Shown in pieces: positions 12,194-23,835 of a DNA stretch of 64,000 nt (position 1 is the first letter of the stretch; each line of letters starts with the position of its first letter). Under the pieces are notes generated by a model. That model ran no database searches and was not told where the DNA came from. It saw only the letters and a program-made list of their open reading frames with translations. The DNA is from Gliomastix tumulicola. Its lineage: Eukaryota > Ascomycota > Sordariomycetes > Hypocreales > Bionectriaceae. The DNA is taken from NCBI GenBank assembly GCA_001599755.1, contig BCHX01000002.1:2356001-2420000 (forward strand). Reading direction: 5' to 3'. A program made the position numbers and the translations under genes.

Positions 12194-13358
12194 ATGTCGA
12201 CCCTAAAACGCAAAGCCGGCGACGCTGCCAATGGCTCAGATGTCAAGAAGCCCAGAGCCAATGGGAACATTGCATCCTTCTTCGGCGCCCCCAAGCCTGT
12301 GCCTGGCGCCGCCGGGAAGTCCGCCTCTGCACCTGAGGCGCCCGCTCCCAAGTTTGACAAGCAGAAGTGGGTTGCATCGCTCACCGACGAGCAGAAGGAG
12401 CTTCTGCAGCTCGAGATCAATACCTTGGACGAGAGTTGGCTGGCGCACCTGAAGGACGACGTCAAGACGAAGGACTTCCTTGATCTGAAGCGGTTCCTCA
12501 AGGCCGAGACTGAGGCTGGTCGGAAGTGGTTCCCGCCCGCTGAGGATGTCTACTCATGGTAGGTCCCCGTTTACCATCTCCGAATTACGATCGTTTGCTT
12601 ACCACCCCCCCTCCAGGTCCCGCCACGCGCCCTTCGGCAGCGTCAAGGTCGTCATCCTCGGCCAGGACCCTTATCACAACATCAACCAGGCCCACGGCAT
12701 GGCCTTCTCCGTGCGACCGCCCACGCCGGCGCCGCCGTCCCTCCGCAACATGTACATCGCCCTCAAGAAGGACTACCCGGCCTTTGTCGAGCCCGCCAAC
12801 AAGGGCGGCCTGCTCACCCCCTGGGCCGACCGCGGCGTCCTCATGCTCAATACCTGCCTCACGGTGCGCGCCCACAATGCCTTCTCCCACTCCAACCGCG
12901 GCTGGGAGCGCTTCACCGAGAAGGTCATCGACCTCGTCGCCAAGAAGCGCACCCGGGGTGTCGTCTTCATGGCATGGGGCACACCCGCGGCCAAGAGGGT
13001 GCAGAAGATTGACAAGAGCCGGCATCTGGTGCTGAACAGCGTGCATCCGAGCCCTCTCAGCGCGTCTAGGGGCTTCTTTGACTGTGGTCACTTCAGGAAG
13101 GCCAATGACTGGCTCATCACGCGCTACGGGCCCAATGGGGAGATTGACTGGGCTTTGAGGCCCGATAATACGACTCTGCAGAAGAAGGTCGAAGAGAAGG
13201 TGGAGTCCAAGGAGGACAAGGAGAACAAGAATGAAGAAGCGTCAGCGGAAATTTCCGCTACTAAGAAGGACAGCCTTGAGGAAGACGGATTCCAGTCCGA
13301 TGATGAGGAGGCCCTTGCAGAGGTCCTCAAGGAGGCCGAGGAGAAGGCCAAGAACTAG
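12194..13358 (+). CDS. ung1: Uracil-DNA glycosylase
   Basis: Two exons, 12194-12558 and 12617-13358, giving 368 residues; the join restores ...EDVYSW-SRHAPFGS. The enzyme removes uracil from DNA and starts base-excision repair in nucleus and mitochondria. Family-1 UDG motifs are complete: the water-activating loop GQDPYH (D139), the minor-groove loop HPSPLS (H265), and LLTPWADRGVLMLNTCLTV for uracil recognition. The N-terminus has basic clusters (KRK, KKPR) that fit a nuclear localisation signal and an IASFF element at residues 26-30, resembling the PCNA-binding motif of UNG proteins. After the catalytic core there is an unusual Lys/Glu-rich acidic extension of about 65 residues. The assignment is secure; the roles of the extension and PCNA motif are inferred. 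Confidence 0.96.
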
Positions 13359-15541
13359 CCTTGGGCTTACAGAGGCATTTGGTGCGCAGTGCCGTGTATC
13401 ATTTCGCGGAGTTCGGAATTTCTTTAATGGTTTGATCCTTTATTCCGCAGTTTCTTTGATATAGCTTGGCACGAACTGGTTGTCCCCAGAGCGGCTTAGG
13501 GGACTACCTTTTGGAATGGTCAGGACGGGTGCCAGAGGCGTGTAGGGCCTAGGATATATCATGGTTGTCTATTGTGCAGGAGTTATTGAGATTGTAGATT
13601 TGCAGCACCTCTACGCAGAGCGGTCCAGACTAGCCCCAGAATCAAGTTGTTCATTATACGAACCGAGCCGAATTACCGGTTCACATCGGATTGCCAATGA
13701 GGGCCCGGTTGGGAAAGGCCATATGAGTACCCATGCTGATGAGTTGGCAAACCCGATATGCCAGCGAATAGGAGGTCGGGATCAGGCATCGGGAACAGCC
13801 CAACTGCCAACCTGGGCGCTTCATGTACCAAGTTCAGCTACCATTTCTAAAATCGTTGGGAGCTATTTCGACAACGCAGTCAATGGCTCCCAATTCTTAC
13901 GTTTTAGGATCATTCGTGTCCAATCCGTAATCGGGTCCCAAGAAGCTGGCAGGGCGAAATGGCAGGCAGTAACAGCCCCCAAGGTTGGATCGTCACTGTC
14001 ACGCCGCCAATTTCGGCATAGCTTCCTTGGCTGGCGATATTTCGCTGCACGATTTCGGCCAATGGTGCAACGTCGGACGCGCAGATCGCGGCGTCTGCTC
14101 TCGCACAGGCTGGGCAGTACCAGGCCCAGCGCAGCGTGTCATTGGGCCGCTCCGCCAGGCCACCTGCACGCAGGCCGATGCGGGAGCTGCTCAGGGGCAC
14201 ACGAGTGCTCCCCCAATCCCCCAACGGGCGTCTCCCAGCCTATCGTCGCGATGTCGAGCTTCGACTTCCAGGAACGTGATGGCGTGCGCTAGAACAGCCG
14301 GCGGCCGTTTAGCCCCAAGCGAGAGCCAAATTTCAGGATCCCCTCCCCGTTCCTGGGACCCGCCACATTAAACAGAGCGAGCGACCTGTGGTGATTGACG
14401 AAGATAGCGCGGGGGTCGCTGGACGTTCTCTGCCGGTATCACTTCGCTGCTCGTCACGCGTTGCTCTAGATTTCCAATCCCCCATCTGGCGCAGACACAA
14501 TGTCGTTCGTGTTCCAGCCTCTGCCGTCGTCGTCGCTCATGTACAACGGCCTCATTTTCCCCTCGCGCCACCTCGATTGGGTCCGAGACTCGTGCATAAT
14601 TGTGCATTGATGTGCCTTAATCTGTCGCTGCAGTGCCGTGCCTTAGCCCAAAGGTAGCGAGGCCGGTGGGCCGCTGTGGTCAAGCAAGATGAGGTAGTAG
14701 CTTGCCGACGAGGTCGCCTTGTTAATCGACGTGTCGCTGCCCAGGTAGCCTCACGCCCGAGGGCCATAGTGAGTGTACCTCCAATCACCCACCTCAGACC
14801 CCTGCTCCCATCACCAGTGACACCCCGGCCTTACAATTTAACAACCCCCCATCTGACCCCTGACCCTGGCACCTGCTGCTCGCGCCGGGCGCCCCTGAAA
14901 AATAAAAAAAAAGAAGAGAGAGAGATCTTGGGCTGCTCGGGTTGAACTGAGTCTGAGACTGAGGTGAGAAGAGGGCTCCCGACTCTCTTCCTTGCTGCTC
15001 GTTATTGTTATCGTTCATTCGTATCTCGTTTCTCTTATTCGTCGTCGTCATCGTTATCTTCTCTTCATTATTGGACCCTTTTTTCAAGCACCTTGCACTT
15101 GCACCTCCGCGATACCCAGTCGTGCCCCTCAGTGCCTGACCTCTTGTTCTTTCCTCGTCTGATCATTTTGTAGGTGAAGTGCTCGACCGACTTTATGCAA
15201 GACCCAGATCCCCGGGCAACATTCGCTTCCTCCGCCTTGTGCTCTGCCTCTCCATTACCCTTGCTGACCTCCACGGTGAAGACCAAGTGATTTTTTCTTT
15301 CTTTCTTTCTTCTTCTCGCCCCTCGTTCTCTTCCCCAGACACGCTTGCGTCGCGTCCGCCACGACCTCCAACGACCTGTGCTTTCTCCTATGCGCGCGCA
15401 TCCCGTCGCGGGGCCTGAGACAGCATATTTATCGACCATCCGACGCGCTCTGCCAGTCCAGGTGGTCGTGTTCAACGATCAATCCCCTTCGTTCATAATT
15501 CGTAACATTACATATCGTCTTTCGCATCACGGTCGCCCACA
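13359..15541. promoter_or_regulatory. Long intergenic region and leader upstream of msb1
   Basis: A 2.2-kb region. The proximal part (about 14980-15330) is strongly pyrimidine-rich on the + strand, with CTTTC runs near 15291-15325, which fits a long fungal 5' leader. A candidate 5' UTR intron acceptor (tttgtag) lies near 15173. A 243-codon open frame at 13561-14292 has no recognisable protein character and is not called. Confidence 0.4.
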
Positions 15542-18500
15542 ATGCCAAGCATATTCTCCCGCCTAAAGGGCAAGGACTCTAAGAAAAGAAAGGGCGCCGC
15601 CGACGACCTCGCCAATGCGCTCCCCTCGAAGCCGACATGGGACGATGCCTGGACGAGGACCTTTGTCGAGCCCGAGGAGATCCACGAGCTGCTGCATTTC
15701 TGCACGGAGGAGCTGAAGGCGCGAGGTACGACCCGACGACGAGAAGCGGCCCTTGCGGCAACTGCCAGCCACAGCGCCGGTTGGATACAGCGTCGACCCT
15801 CAGCTAACCATGTCGCTCTGCAGGTCTTGACCTCCCGTTCCTGCTCCTTCCTTTCCGGCCGACGTCCGACCCAAGCGCTGTGCGCTCGTTTATACGCCAC
15901 TTCTTCGACCAGACCCGGTCGATAAGCGGAAGTGCTCTGCTCCAGGAATTGCGCATGACAGAGCCCATGGTGCGTCGCCAAGTGCTAGGTGAACAAGAAG
16001 GATGTTAGGGTAGAAGCTGACAAGGGACACAGGTACTTTCCGGAGTAGCAAAATGGTGCTGGAGTCGCTTGCAAGGCGGCGTCGTGGGCTGGGATGCCTA
16101 CGAGCTATTCAAGGTTGGAGAGTTTGGTAAGTCGGGAGAAGAGATAGGACCTGTGTCGGCCATCGTACGTGTGTACTGACTTGACACCGGATCACAGATT
16201 CAAATGTGGCCCGAGACTCGTTCCGGACATTCATCCCCCTGAGCGTGGAGAACGGCGCGCGGCAACGAATCATCTTCGACTTCTTCGATCTTATGTCGGC
16301 CATTGCAGCCCACGGAAAGTCCAATGGCCTGGGTGGTCGCAAGCTCTCTCGCATGGCAGCTTGGTGGGCATTCGAGCAGAAGGACACGGGCAGTGGCTTC
16401 GAGGGCGGCTATAATTCCTGGTTGAGGTGAGTGTTCCTTTCGGCTCCTAGCTCTTCTCGCGCAGTTGCAACAGCCGCTGACATGGCGACAGTGCTGCGGA
16501 TGCCACGAGCCATCTGTTCTTCGCCTATCTCAGGTCTTTGGCCCCCGAGCAAAACTTAACGGGCATCTCGATGCTACCAATGTCTCTTCAGAAGCTTCTC
16601 CAGGAAACCGAATATCCTCCGCAGAAGCCCGATCTCATGATGACGCGCACCAACAAGGTGGTTATGATTGTCGACACGGTCTCGCCAACACCGTTTGCTT
16701 TGCTTAGGAGAGCAAACCATTTCCAGTACCGCGATACGGACAGAGCGCTGCAGGAGTTCGCGGAATACGAAGACCCGATCCAGGCACTCTCGGAGGAATG
16801 CAAGCGCGTCCTCAAAGCAGTGTCCTCGGCAAACCAATCTCAAGTCTCGAGCTCTAAACATTCCACGAGTCTCCGCGACGCATCCTGGTCTCGATTCGAG
16901 GATATTGGCTTTTCAAGCGCATTGGAGGAAGAGGAAGAGGAGGATGACAGCGCATTCCGCCAGCAAAAGGTGCAAGGATTAAGAACTGCACCAGCATCGG
17001 GCAATGGTCTCGGTCGCCCGACAACGCCCTCCTGGGCCGACTTCCTGTCCTCCGGGTTTGTGGATGATAACCAGACCAGACCCAATCTACTGCTTCCTCC
17101 CGACAAGGTCCTCCCACCCATCGAGACCCAGAACAGGCAACGAAGCTCTCAGTCACACAGGCCACGACTCGAATCTGACCAGGATCTGGAGCCAGGCGAG
17201 CTGGCCAGTATCACTTTCTTGGATCTGGACGACGCCTTCTGGTGGGTTTGGATGAGCAGTCTAGCACCCGAGGAGACCCCTGAGAGAAAGTCCGCATTCG
17301 GTCGTTGCGCGGTGGTGGAGACCAAGATCCCGAGTGGTCGATGGCTTGTGATGGAGGAGATGGTTGCAGGTGCCGCCCCTGAACCGCGAGAGGACGCTTA
17401 TATCGCCGAAAAGAAGGGCTTCTTCAGCTGGACTCGACGCGGCAGGACCCTGGGTCGTAGCAAGTCCACAGGCAAACAAGCTCTGGATCGCGGAGACAAG
17501 GGCGCCAACAGCGCCGTCGGAAGTAAGACGAACATCGGGCCGGACACGCACGCGAAGATTCAGGCCAAGGCTGCGCAGCTGCGAGCTGAGAGCGAGAGGC
17601 AGCAGCAGGCGCTGGTCAACCAACGGGGTGCTCACATGGATATTGATCTTAGGATGGACAAGGGCACCAGCGTGCTGACGCTTCAGTCGAACCTGGCACC
17701 CGAAGCATCATCCGCCATGAACTGGGTCAAGAAGTATGACAGGGGCACCATCAAAGATGCCTACATGGCTAATAGTCATGCTGGCCGTGGTGTTACCCTA
17801 TCCCCAGTTCCCAGCGACGTCACCAATGGCCACTCTGACACCAATGGCCATGCAAAGGAACCAGAGCAGGCTCCTGAAGTGCCCAGGAAGGAGGTTCCTA
17901 GGAAGGAAGCGCCTTCAGCTCCTCCCAAGCCCCCTGCGCCAGCCCCGGCACCAGCCCCGGCACCAGTCCCCGTTGCTGCTCCGGCCCCCTCGCCGCAGCG
18001 CAAGCCCCTTCGCAAGCCGCCTCCTGCACCCAAGAAGAAGGCTGAAGAACCCAAGCCGGCGCCCAAGCCGGCGCCCAAGCCCGAACCTCAGCCAGAAGCC
18101 GTGCCCGAGAAGGAGCCACAGAAGGAGCAAGCCCCTGAGCCTGAGGCCGAGGTGGCTCCTGCTCCCGCGCCTGCGCCTCCGGTCAAGGACGAAGCTCCTG
18201 CGCCGCCACAGGCCCCAGCTGAGCCAGTGGCTACACCTCCTACACCCGAGGTTGAGACCAAGGAGACTAAGAAGGCGCAGAAGAAGCCCTCAGGGCTTAA
18301 GAAGCTCTTCGCCCGAAAGAACCGGTCATCCAAGCTTCCGGAAAATGCGTCCAAGAACCTCAACACCATGCTGCGAAGCGATACGCCAGAGCCTATCGCG
18401 GCTCAAACACCCACGCCTGCAGCCACGCCACCTCCTGATGCTGCGGTCGACGCCAGCAAGGCAGCGGCTGGTGAGGAGGGCAATGCCGGCGCCAAGGAAT

Positions 18501-19086
18501 CAGGCGGCGAGACACTCTCCCGGATTGACACCCAGGATGAGGCCGAGGCCAAGCGGGAGTTCTCTCGCTTCGACCAAGGCCCTCTCAGCGACCAGCCCGC
18601 CTTTGTGCCAGACAGCGATGATGATGACGCCACGCCGCCTCCGATTCCCCGTCATCCTCCCAATCGCTCTGCATCATCGTTGAAGAGCTCGTCCGAGCCT
18701 CCCAAGGAGGAGCACCTTAGTCAGACTGCTGGCCCCGGAGTGCAGGATCGTTGGGCCCAGATTCGCAAGAACGCCGCAGAGCGCGCGGCTCAGTATGAGC
18801 GCAACATCGAGGACTCAAGTCGATACCGCCACAGCAAGGCGACGGACAACGACGATGACACCAGTGGGGAAGAGAGTAAGTTTTGTTGGCACATCCCGCC
18901 GTAACCAGAGTAGAAAAGCTAACTTCGTGACAAGCTATCGAATCTCGTGTCGCACGGATCAAGGCCCGTGTGGCTGAGCTAACCGGCTCCATGGAGGGCG
19001 TCAACGGCCCTGGCAGCCCTCACAGTGCTGCCAGCCCCCGGACTCCTCAAGCTCAGCCCGAAGAACCCAGCCCTATCTCAAAGTAA
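15542..19086 (+). CDS. msb1: Msb1/Mug8-domain morphogenesis protein
   Basis: Six exons: 15542-15725, 15824-15969, 16033-16126, 16198-16426, 16492-18875, 18935-19086, giving 1062 residues. The first roughly 400 residues match the Msb1/Mug8 (former DUF1708) domain, a RhoGAP-like fold. Landmarks are LPFLLLPFRPTSDPSA, EPMVLSGVAKWCWSRL, GARQRIIFDFFDLMSAIAAHGK and DATSHLFFAYLRSL. In yeasts this family acts with Rho/Cdc42 signalling at sites of polarised growth. The second half is low complexity: a run of Pro-Ala and Pro-Lys repeats (about residues 660-780), a basic KKLFARK patch, acidic segments, and a short C-terminal helix rich in Arg/Val. The last intron has a gtaagt donor and a gctaac branch site; reading through it would end the protein early. 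The domain assignment is strong; the exact pathway is inherited from yeast. Confidence 0.9.
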
Positions 19087-19759
19087 AACGTCGTGAGCGA
19101 TGCCAGCAGACACCCCAGCCAGATATAGCAAAGGCCACACACCAGAGACCACATTAAATCAGAGCCCCTAACAGCTACTCCTGTTTTTTTCCCTTCTTGC
19201 ACAATACCACTCACTGCCTCATTTTTATTACTCTATGTATTGTTCAGTCAGAGTACCACAGTACAAAACTTGACCTTTCTCATTTCTCCCTTTCTCGACT
19301 AATCGCACGATACGATACCATACTTGCAGAAGGGTGCTGCTGCACGTTCAGACGTGAAGATACCCTCCTCCTTTTCAGCGATTGATTTTACATTTGAAGA
19401 TTTTGTGCCTGATTCTCGTCTTCCTCATGTATTTCGTTTCATTTACATGTTCCTCTGAGGAGAAGCGGCTTAATTTGATCTGAAGTTGAAGAATTGTCAT
19501 ACAGTTAGACAGCAGCAGTGTCTCTCGTCTAGAACAAATGATCGTGTTCTTTCTTGATAGAAGGTAGAAGATGTTTTTCGCGTCCCTCACTTGACATAGC
19601 ACGGCGGGTATGGTGAAATTAATAATGTTAAATGAACGCCGCTCAAGACTCCTCGTACGCCGCGGTGTGTAGTCTGTCTATTCTAGTTAAGACTCAATAC
19701 GTGCTGTTAAATCACTCCTTTTCAATCATGATTGTGTCCAGCAGGCTCATGGTGAAAGG
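19087..19759. other. Convergent intergenic region, AT-rich
   Basis: A 673-bp spacer between the 3' ends of msb1 and the DUF726 gene. It is T-rich in places (19180-19280, 19640-19740), consistent with two 3' UTRs. No RNA gene or repeat recognised. Confidence 0.4.
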
Positions 19760-22080
19760 CTACTTCTCGTCATCGCGGTCGTTATCGACCATGATAATCC
19801 TGCTGTTCTCATCATCCGTGTCATCATCCTTATTATGAGTTGGCTGAGCCGGAGCGGCTACGGGCCGTCGGGGAGGAATGGGCTTCCGCTGCACCTCGCT
19901 GCCGCCGACAGGCCGTCTAGGCAGGCTCGGGCTCTGCGACGACGGTCTCTGCGGCAGGGCCGGCGACTCCTCGCCATCCTTGACGTCCAGCTGACCCAGA
20001 GCGGCCTGCTGCTCCTCGAGCTCGGCGTCGGTGATCTTGCCGTCGGCGTAGTCGTGCTTCATGCGGATCAGCTCGTCCTCCTCGATCTCCTTGCTCGCGT
20101 CGATGCCGACGAAGCCGCACTTGCGCATGATCTCGCCGGTCAGCTCCGGGTACCGCAGGTGGCCGCTGACGACCTCGCTGAGATCCAGGTTCTCGATGCC
20201 GGAGACGTCCTTGATGCCCTGCAGGCCCGCGACGCCGAGCGACATGGAGTGCATGCGGTAGACGAGGCTCAGGATCATGTCGTTCTCGGAGAAGACGTTG
20301 AAGATGCGGCCGGAGACGACGCTGCGCAGGGTGCGCCAGTGGGCGGGCGCCGCGGGCGCGGGCGTGCCGATGATGACGACGGTGTCGATGAGCCCGAAGG
20401 CGCGGCGGTCGGCGAGGGACTGCAGGCACGCGTGCACCGCGGAGGCGCCGTTCGAGTAGCCCACCAGCGTCACGGGCCGCTCGCCCTGGACGCGGTTGAT
20501 GAGGGCGTCGGCGAGGAGCTGCCCGGCCTTGCGGGAGCGGTTGCTGGCGTGGTTGAAGGGGTTGTCGACGTTGGAGGCCGCGGAGAGGACCTGGATCGGC
20601 CAGAGGGCGGCCCAGAGCGTCGCCAGGGCCGTGCGCTTGATGATCTCGGACTTGAGCACGTTGGTCGCGGCCGACTTGGTCAGGTCCCTGAAGGCGGTGC
20701 CCAACGCCATGAGCGCCTTCAGCTCGTAGCGCAGCGCGAAGACCTCGGTCTCGGTGCTCAGCACGCGCCAGGGACGGGTCACGTCTTCTTCGGTGTTGAG
20801 CCAGCCGTTGATGCCGATGGTGACGCGGAGGCGGCGGTCTTGGGGGTGCTGTTTGGCGGCTTCCTCCCCATCTGCTGGTGTGTCTGTTCCTGCGTCGGAG
20901 GAGGAGGATCCGTGGAGGGGGATGAATTTGAAATCCTCGATCTCTTTGGCGTATTTGTCCATCATCTCGCCCTATCTCGTGGTCAGTATAGGGGGTTTGA
21001 GGATATAGCAGAGGGCATACGTACAGTCATCTTCGCACCAAAGGCACCGAACAGCGCTCCTACCAGAACACCGTTCATCCAGAAGATACCCAAGAAGCTG
21101 GCTACGCCACCAAGGCCAATCCCTCCGAGAATGCCGCCCAGGGCACCAGCAACCAGCGGCGCGGCCAGACCACCAGTCACGCCAATGATGGTAGCGCCCA
21201 CGGCAGACGCGAGGCCGACCTTCCAGTACCGGCTGAACTTGTTGTCCTTCTGACGCTTCGCAGCCTCGGCCTCTGCGTTCATGACCTCCTTCCTCTCGTC
21301 CTCCTTGCCAGCCTTCGCGCCCGACTCCATAAGCGTCTTAGCAATCTCCATCTCCTCGCGGATAACGAACGACTGCGACAGCTCAAGCGACGACGCGAGG
21401 AACAGAATCAGCGTGCGCGAGTGCGCCGAGTACTTCCCCGTCAACAGCAACAGCAGCAACACACAGCTCAGCGCCTCCCTGCGGTCCCGCTCGGGGACAC
21501 CAGCCAGACGGTTCGGGATCGGCTCGTACAGCAGCTGCAGCGAGAAGAAGTCCTCCGACTTGTCGATCTTGCCGCCGATGTCGATGGTGAGATCGTCCGC
21601 TGTGGAAGCCTTGTCCGACTCGAGGCGCTTCTTCCTCTCCCCGCGGATCTTGTCGTCGTCCTCCACCAGGGCGATCTCCTCCAGCCGGGGCATGAACTCC
21701 TTGCGCCATTCCTTCATGTGCTTGACGGCGGCCTGCTGGATCGCCTCGGGCTTCTTCGACGACTCGAAGACGCTCTTGGCGGAGAAGACGACAGACTTGG
21801 CCCTGTTCTCCTTCTCCTTTGGCTGGGACGCGGGTGTGCTGGTGCCGCTGCTGACTTCAGTAATTTGAGTCTGCTCCGGCTCCTTCTCTCCCTCCAGCTG
21901 CTGCTGCTGCTGCTGCGGTTGTTCGGGCTCTGGCTCTACGGGGCCGAGCTCGCCGGACGAGTCCTCGAGCTGGGCGATCATGTGCCGTGTGACATCATCG
22001 ACGAGCTTCAGCAGGTCCCGGCGCTGGACCGGGTTGAATGTGATGACGATCTGGCGCGGGTCGGAGCAGACGGGCGCCAT
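19760..22080 (-). CDS. mil1: DUF726 membrane-associated lipase-like protein (Mil1/TMCO4 type)
   Basis: Two exons, 22080-21025 and 20971-19760, give 755 residues. The intron has a gtacgt donor. The N-terminal part carries a polyglutamine run and charged helices. A Gly/Ala-rich hydrophobic region follows (about residues 290-352; LAAPLVAGALGGILGGIGLGG), which can form two membrane spans. The C-terminal half is an alpha/beta-hydrolase-like domain with a GYSNGAS nucleophile elbow (S525), preceded by ITIGINGWL-type strands (RVTIGINGWL). This layout is that of DUF726 proteins: yeast Mil1, a lipase-like ligand of the AP-1 adaptor, and animal TMCO4. The tail is Pro-rich (RRPVGGSEV, PPRRPVAAP), which suggests SH3-type interactions. 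The family is clear; enzymatic activity and trafficking role are inferred from yeast. It is divergent from tma23. Confidence 0.9.
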
Positions 22081-22958
22081 GATGGGCGGGGCTGCTCGCG
22101 TGCGACGTTTCTATAATATGGGTTGTCTACTAGTAGATGAAGGGGAAGTTTGGAGAGTGGAAAGGGGAAGGCAAGAAGAAAGGGAAAACAGGTGGTAGTT
22201 GAGATGAGAGGTTGAGATTTGGCTGACTACACGTCATATCTGGCATTCCGGCAGCGTCAATCACCATAAATAGGCTACCTGCAGGCACCATATCTGAGCG
22301 CTAGTTCCTGACTGCAAGGCACCACCCATGGGCCATGGATGTAATATGCGTAAGGCGACGAGCTACTACTAGTAGCATTCCCGAGCGGTGCGGCTCAGTG
22401 CTTCAGAACCCGCTTCCACGTCATGAGGCCGTCTTAGTCGGATCTTAAACATGCTTGATAAGTCGCGGCGGGCAGGGACCTTGGTGAGGATCGTGCAGTG
22501 AGGGAGGTTGGTACCTGCATGGCTACCCTAGACAGCTGCTGAGAGTTCCGGAGCCAGATGCTCTAATGAGCTGACGACGTTAGATATTCATAATAGGGGT
22601 TCATATGTGGACTTTCTAGCGTCATACAGTGTGTACGAGAAACTGCTGTGTTGGGTCCAATTCCCTCCTCTGGGTGTTCAATGTGTGTTGGGAGACAATG
22701 GATTTGATGCTGCACGGCAGCTACGAGGTGCTAAGACGGACGCTGCAGGCGATGAGGCCACGATAAGCGATGGTGGGAACCAGTTTGCCCCACACAAAAA
22801 AATCCATGCGAGATGCCGACTTCCATAGCCAGCGTCCTCAGCAATCACCAGAAGCAATCGCTCACGAAAACCCCGGCAGTCAACACCCACGCAAACCTCG
22901 AAATGCGATAATCAAATACTCTCTCTCATACACACCTCACTTAACGGCCCCCCCAACC
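22081..22958. promoter_or_regulatory. Divergent promoter region between DUF726 gene and tma23
   Basis: An 878-bp region serving two outward genes. Short CTAGTAG palindromic patches occur near 22130 and 22370. The 60 bp before tma23 are C/A-rich (cacacctcac, ccccccaacc), a usual fungal leader. Nothing else was recognised. Confidence 0.4.
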
Positions 22959-23651
22959 ATGAACGCCCACGCCCTCCTCACAGCCCAGGGCTGGCGCGGC
23001 CACGGCCACTCCCTCCACAAGACCGACGACGCCATCGGCCTGGCGAAGCCCCTCCTCCTCAACCGCAAGTCCAATACCAAGGGCCTCGGCGTCGCGCAGC
23101 ACTTCAACAACGACCAGTGGTGGCTCAGTGCCTTTGACGAGCAGCTCAAGGGGCTCGAGATGGCCGAGGGCGGCACCGCGCTGCGGCAGACGGTGACGGC
23201 GGGGAAGCTCAACACGATACAGAAGGGCGCGGTCGGGCGGTGGTCCGTGTACAACTCGTTCGTCAAGGGCGGGTTTCTGGAGGGGACGCTGAGCTTGCTG
23301 GGGAAGGAGGAGACGGAGACGGACAGCTCGTCGAGCAGTGGCGGGGAGTCCGGTGAGGAGGGTGTCAAGACCCAGGACAGCAGCGAGGACAGCAAGAAAT
23401 CATCCCCGAAAGAGGCAGACACGAATAAGAAGGAGACGAAAGAGGAACGGAGGGCAAGGAAAGAGGCCAAGAGGATACAAAAAGAAGAGCGCGCCAAGAG
23501 GAAGGCGGATCGACGAGAGCGCAAAAAAGCCAAGGCGAAAGGGATCGACCTGCCTAGCAAGGACGAGTCGCGCGAGGAGAAGAGACAGCGGCGAGAGAAG
23601 AAAAAGGAGAAGAGAAGGAAACGAGAGGAAGAACGCAAAAGCAAGTCGTGA
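22959..23651 (+). CDS. tma23: G-patch ribosome-biogenesis protein Tma23
   Basis: A single exon of 230 residues. The ATG at 22959 was chosen because the upstream in-frame extension to 22770 has no coding character and the protein then begins MNAHALLTAQGWRGHGHSLH, matching the start of the family. A G-patch-like region covers residues 8-45 (GWRGHGHSL ... KPLLLNRKSNTKGLG), followed by the conserved QWWLSAFDEQLKGLE segment. The C-terminal half is highly charged with many KKE/RRE repeats, typical of nucleolar assembly factors. Yeast Tma23 associates with pre-ribosomes and is needed for 40S assembly. It is tail-to-tail with thg1, 184 bp apart. Confidence 0.88.
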   Translation: MNAHALLTAQGWRGHGHSLHKTDDAIGLAKPLLLNRKSNTKGLGVAQHFNNDQWWLSAFDEQLKGLEMAEGGTALRQTVTAGKLNTIQKGAVGRWSVYNSFVKGGFLEGTLSLLGKEETETDSSSSSGGESGEEGVKTQDSSEDSKKSSPKEADTNKKETKEERRARKEAKRIQKEERAKRKADRRERKKAKAKGIDLPSKDESREEKRQRREKKKEKRRKREEERKSKS

Positions 23652-23835
23652 GACACGGCACCGCGAACGGATGCGAATCTTGTAAGAATCATGTTCAGCG
23701 TTCATCTGCACACAATCTTTCGACAGGCACGGAGTTCAGGTACGGTCTTACATGTATGGGTATACGGTCAAAAGTGTTTCACGGCGAAAATATGTCGAGA
23801 TGGATGTTGGATACCCTGATATAGAACTATTCAAT

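Noticed and set aside
13561..14292. 243-codon open frame upstream of msb1
   Set aside because: No domain, irregular composition, poor start context and overlap with other random frames. It was treated as intergenic.
19835..21253. 472-codon open frame on the + strand
   Set aside because: Antisense of the DUF726 gene. The Gly/Val/Asp-rich translation is typical of a mirror frame in GC-rich coding DNA.
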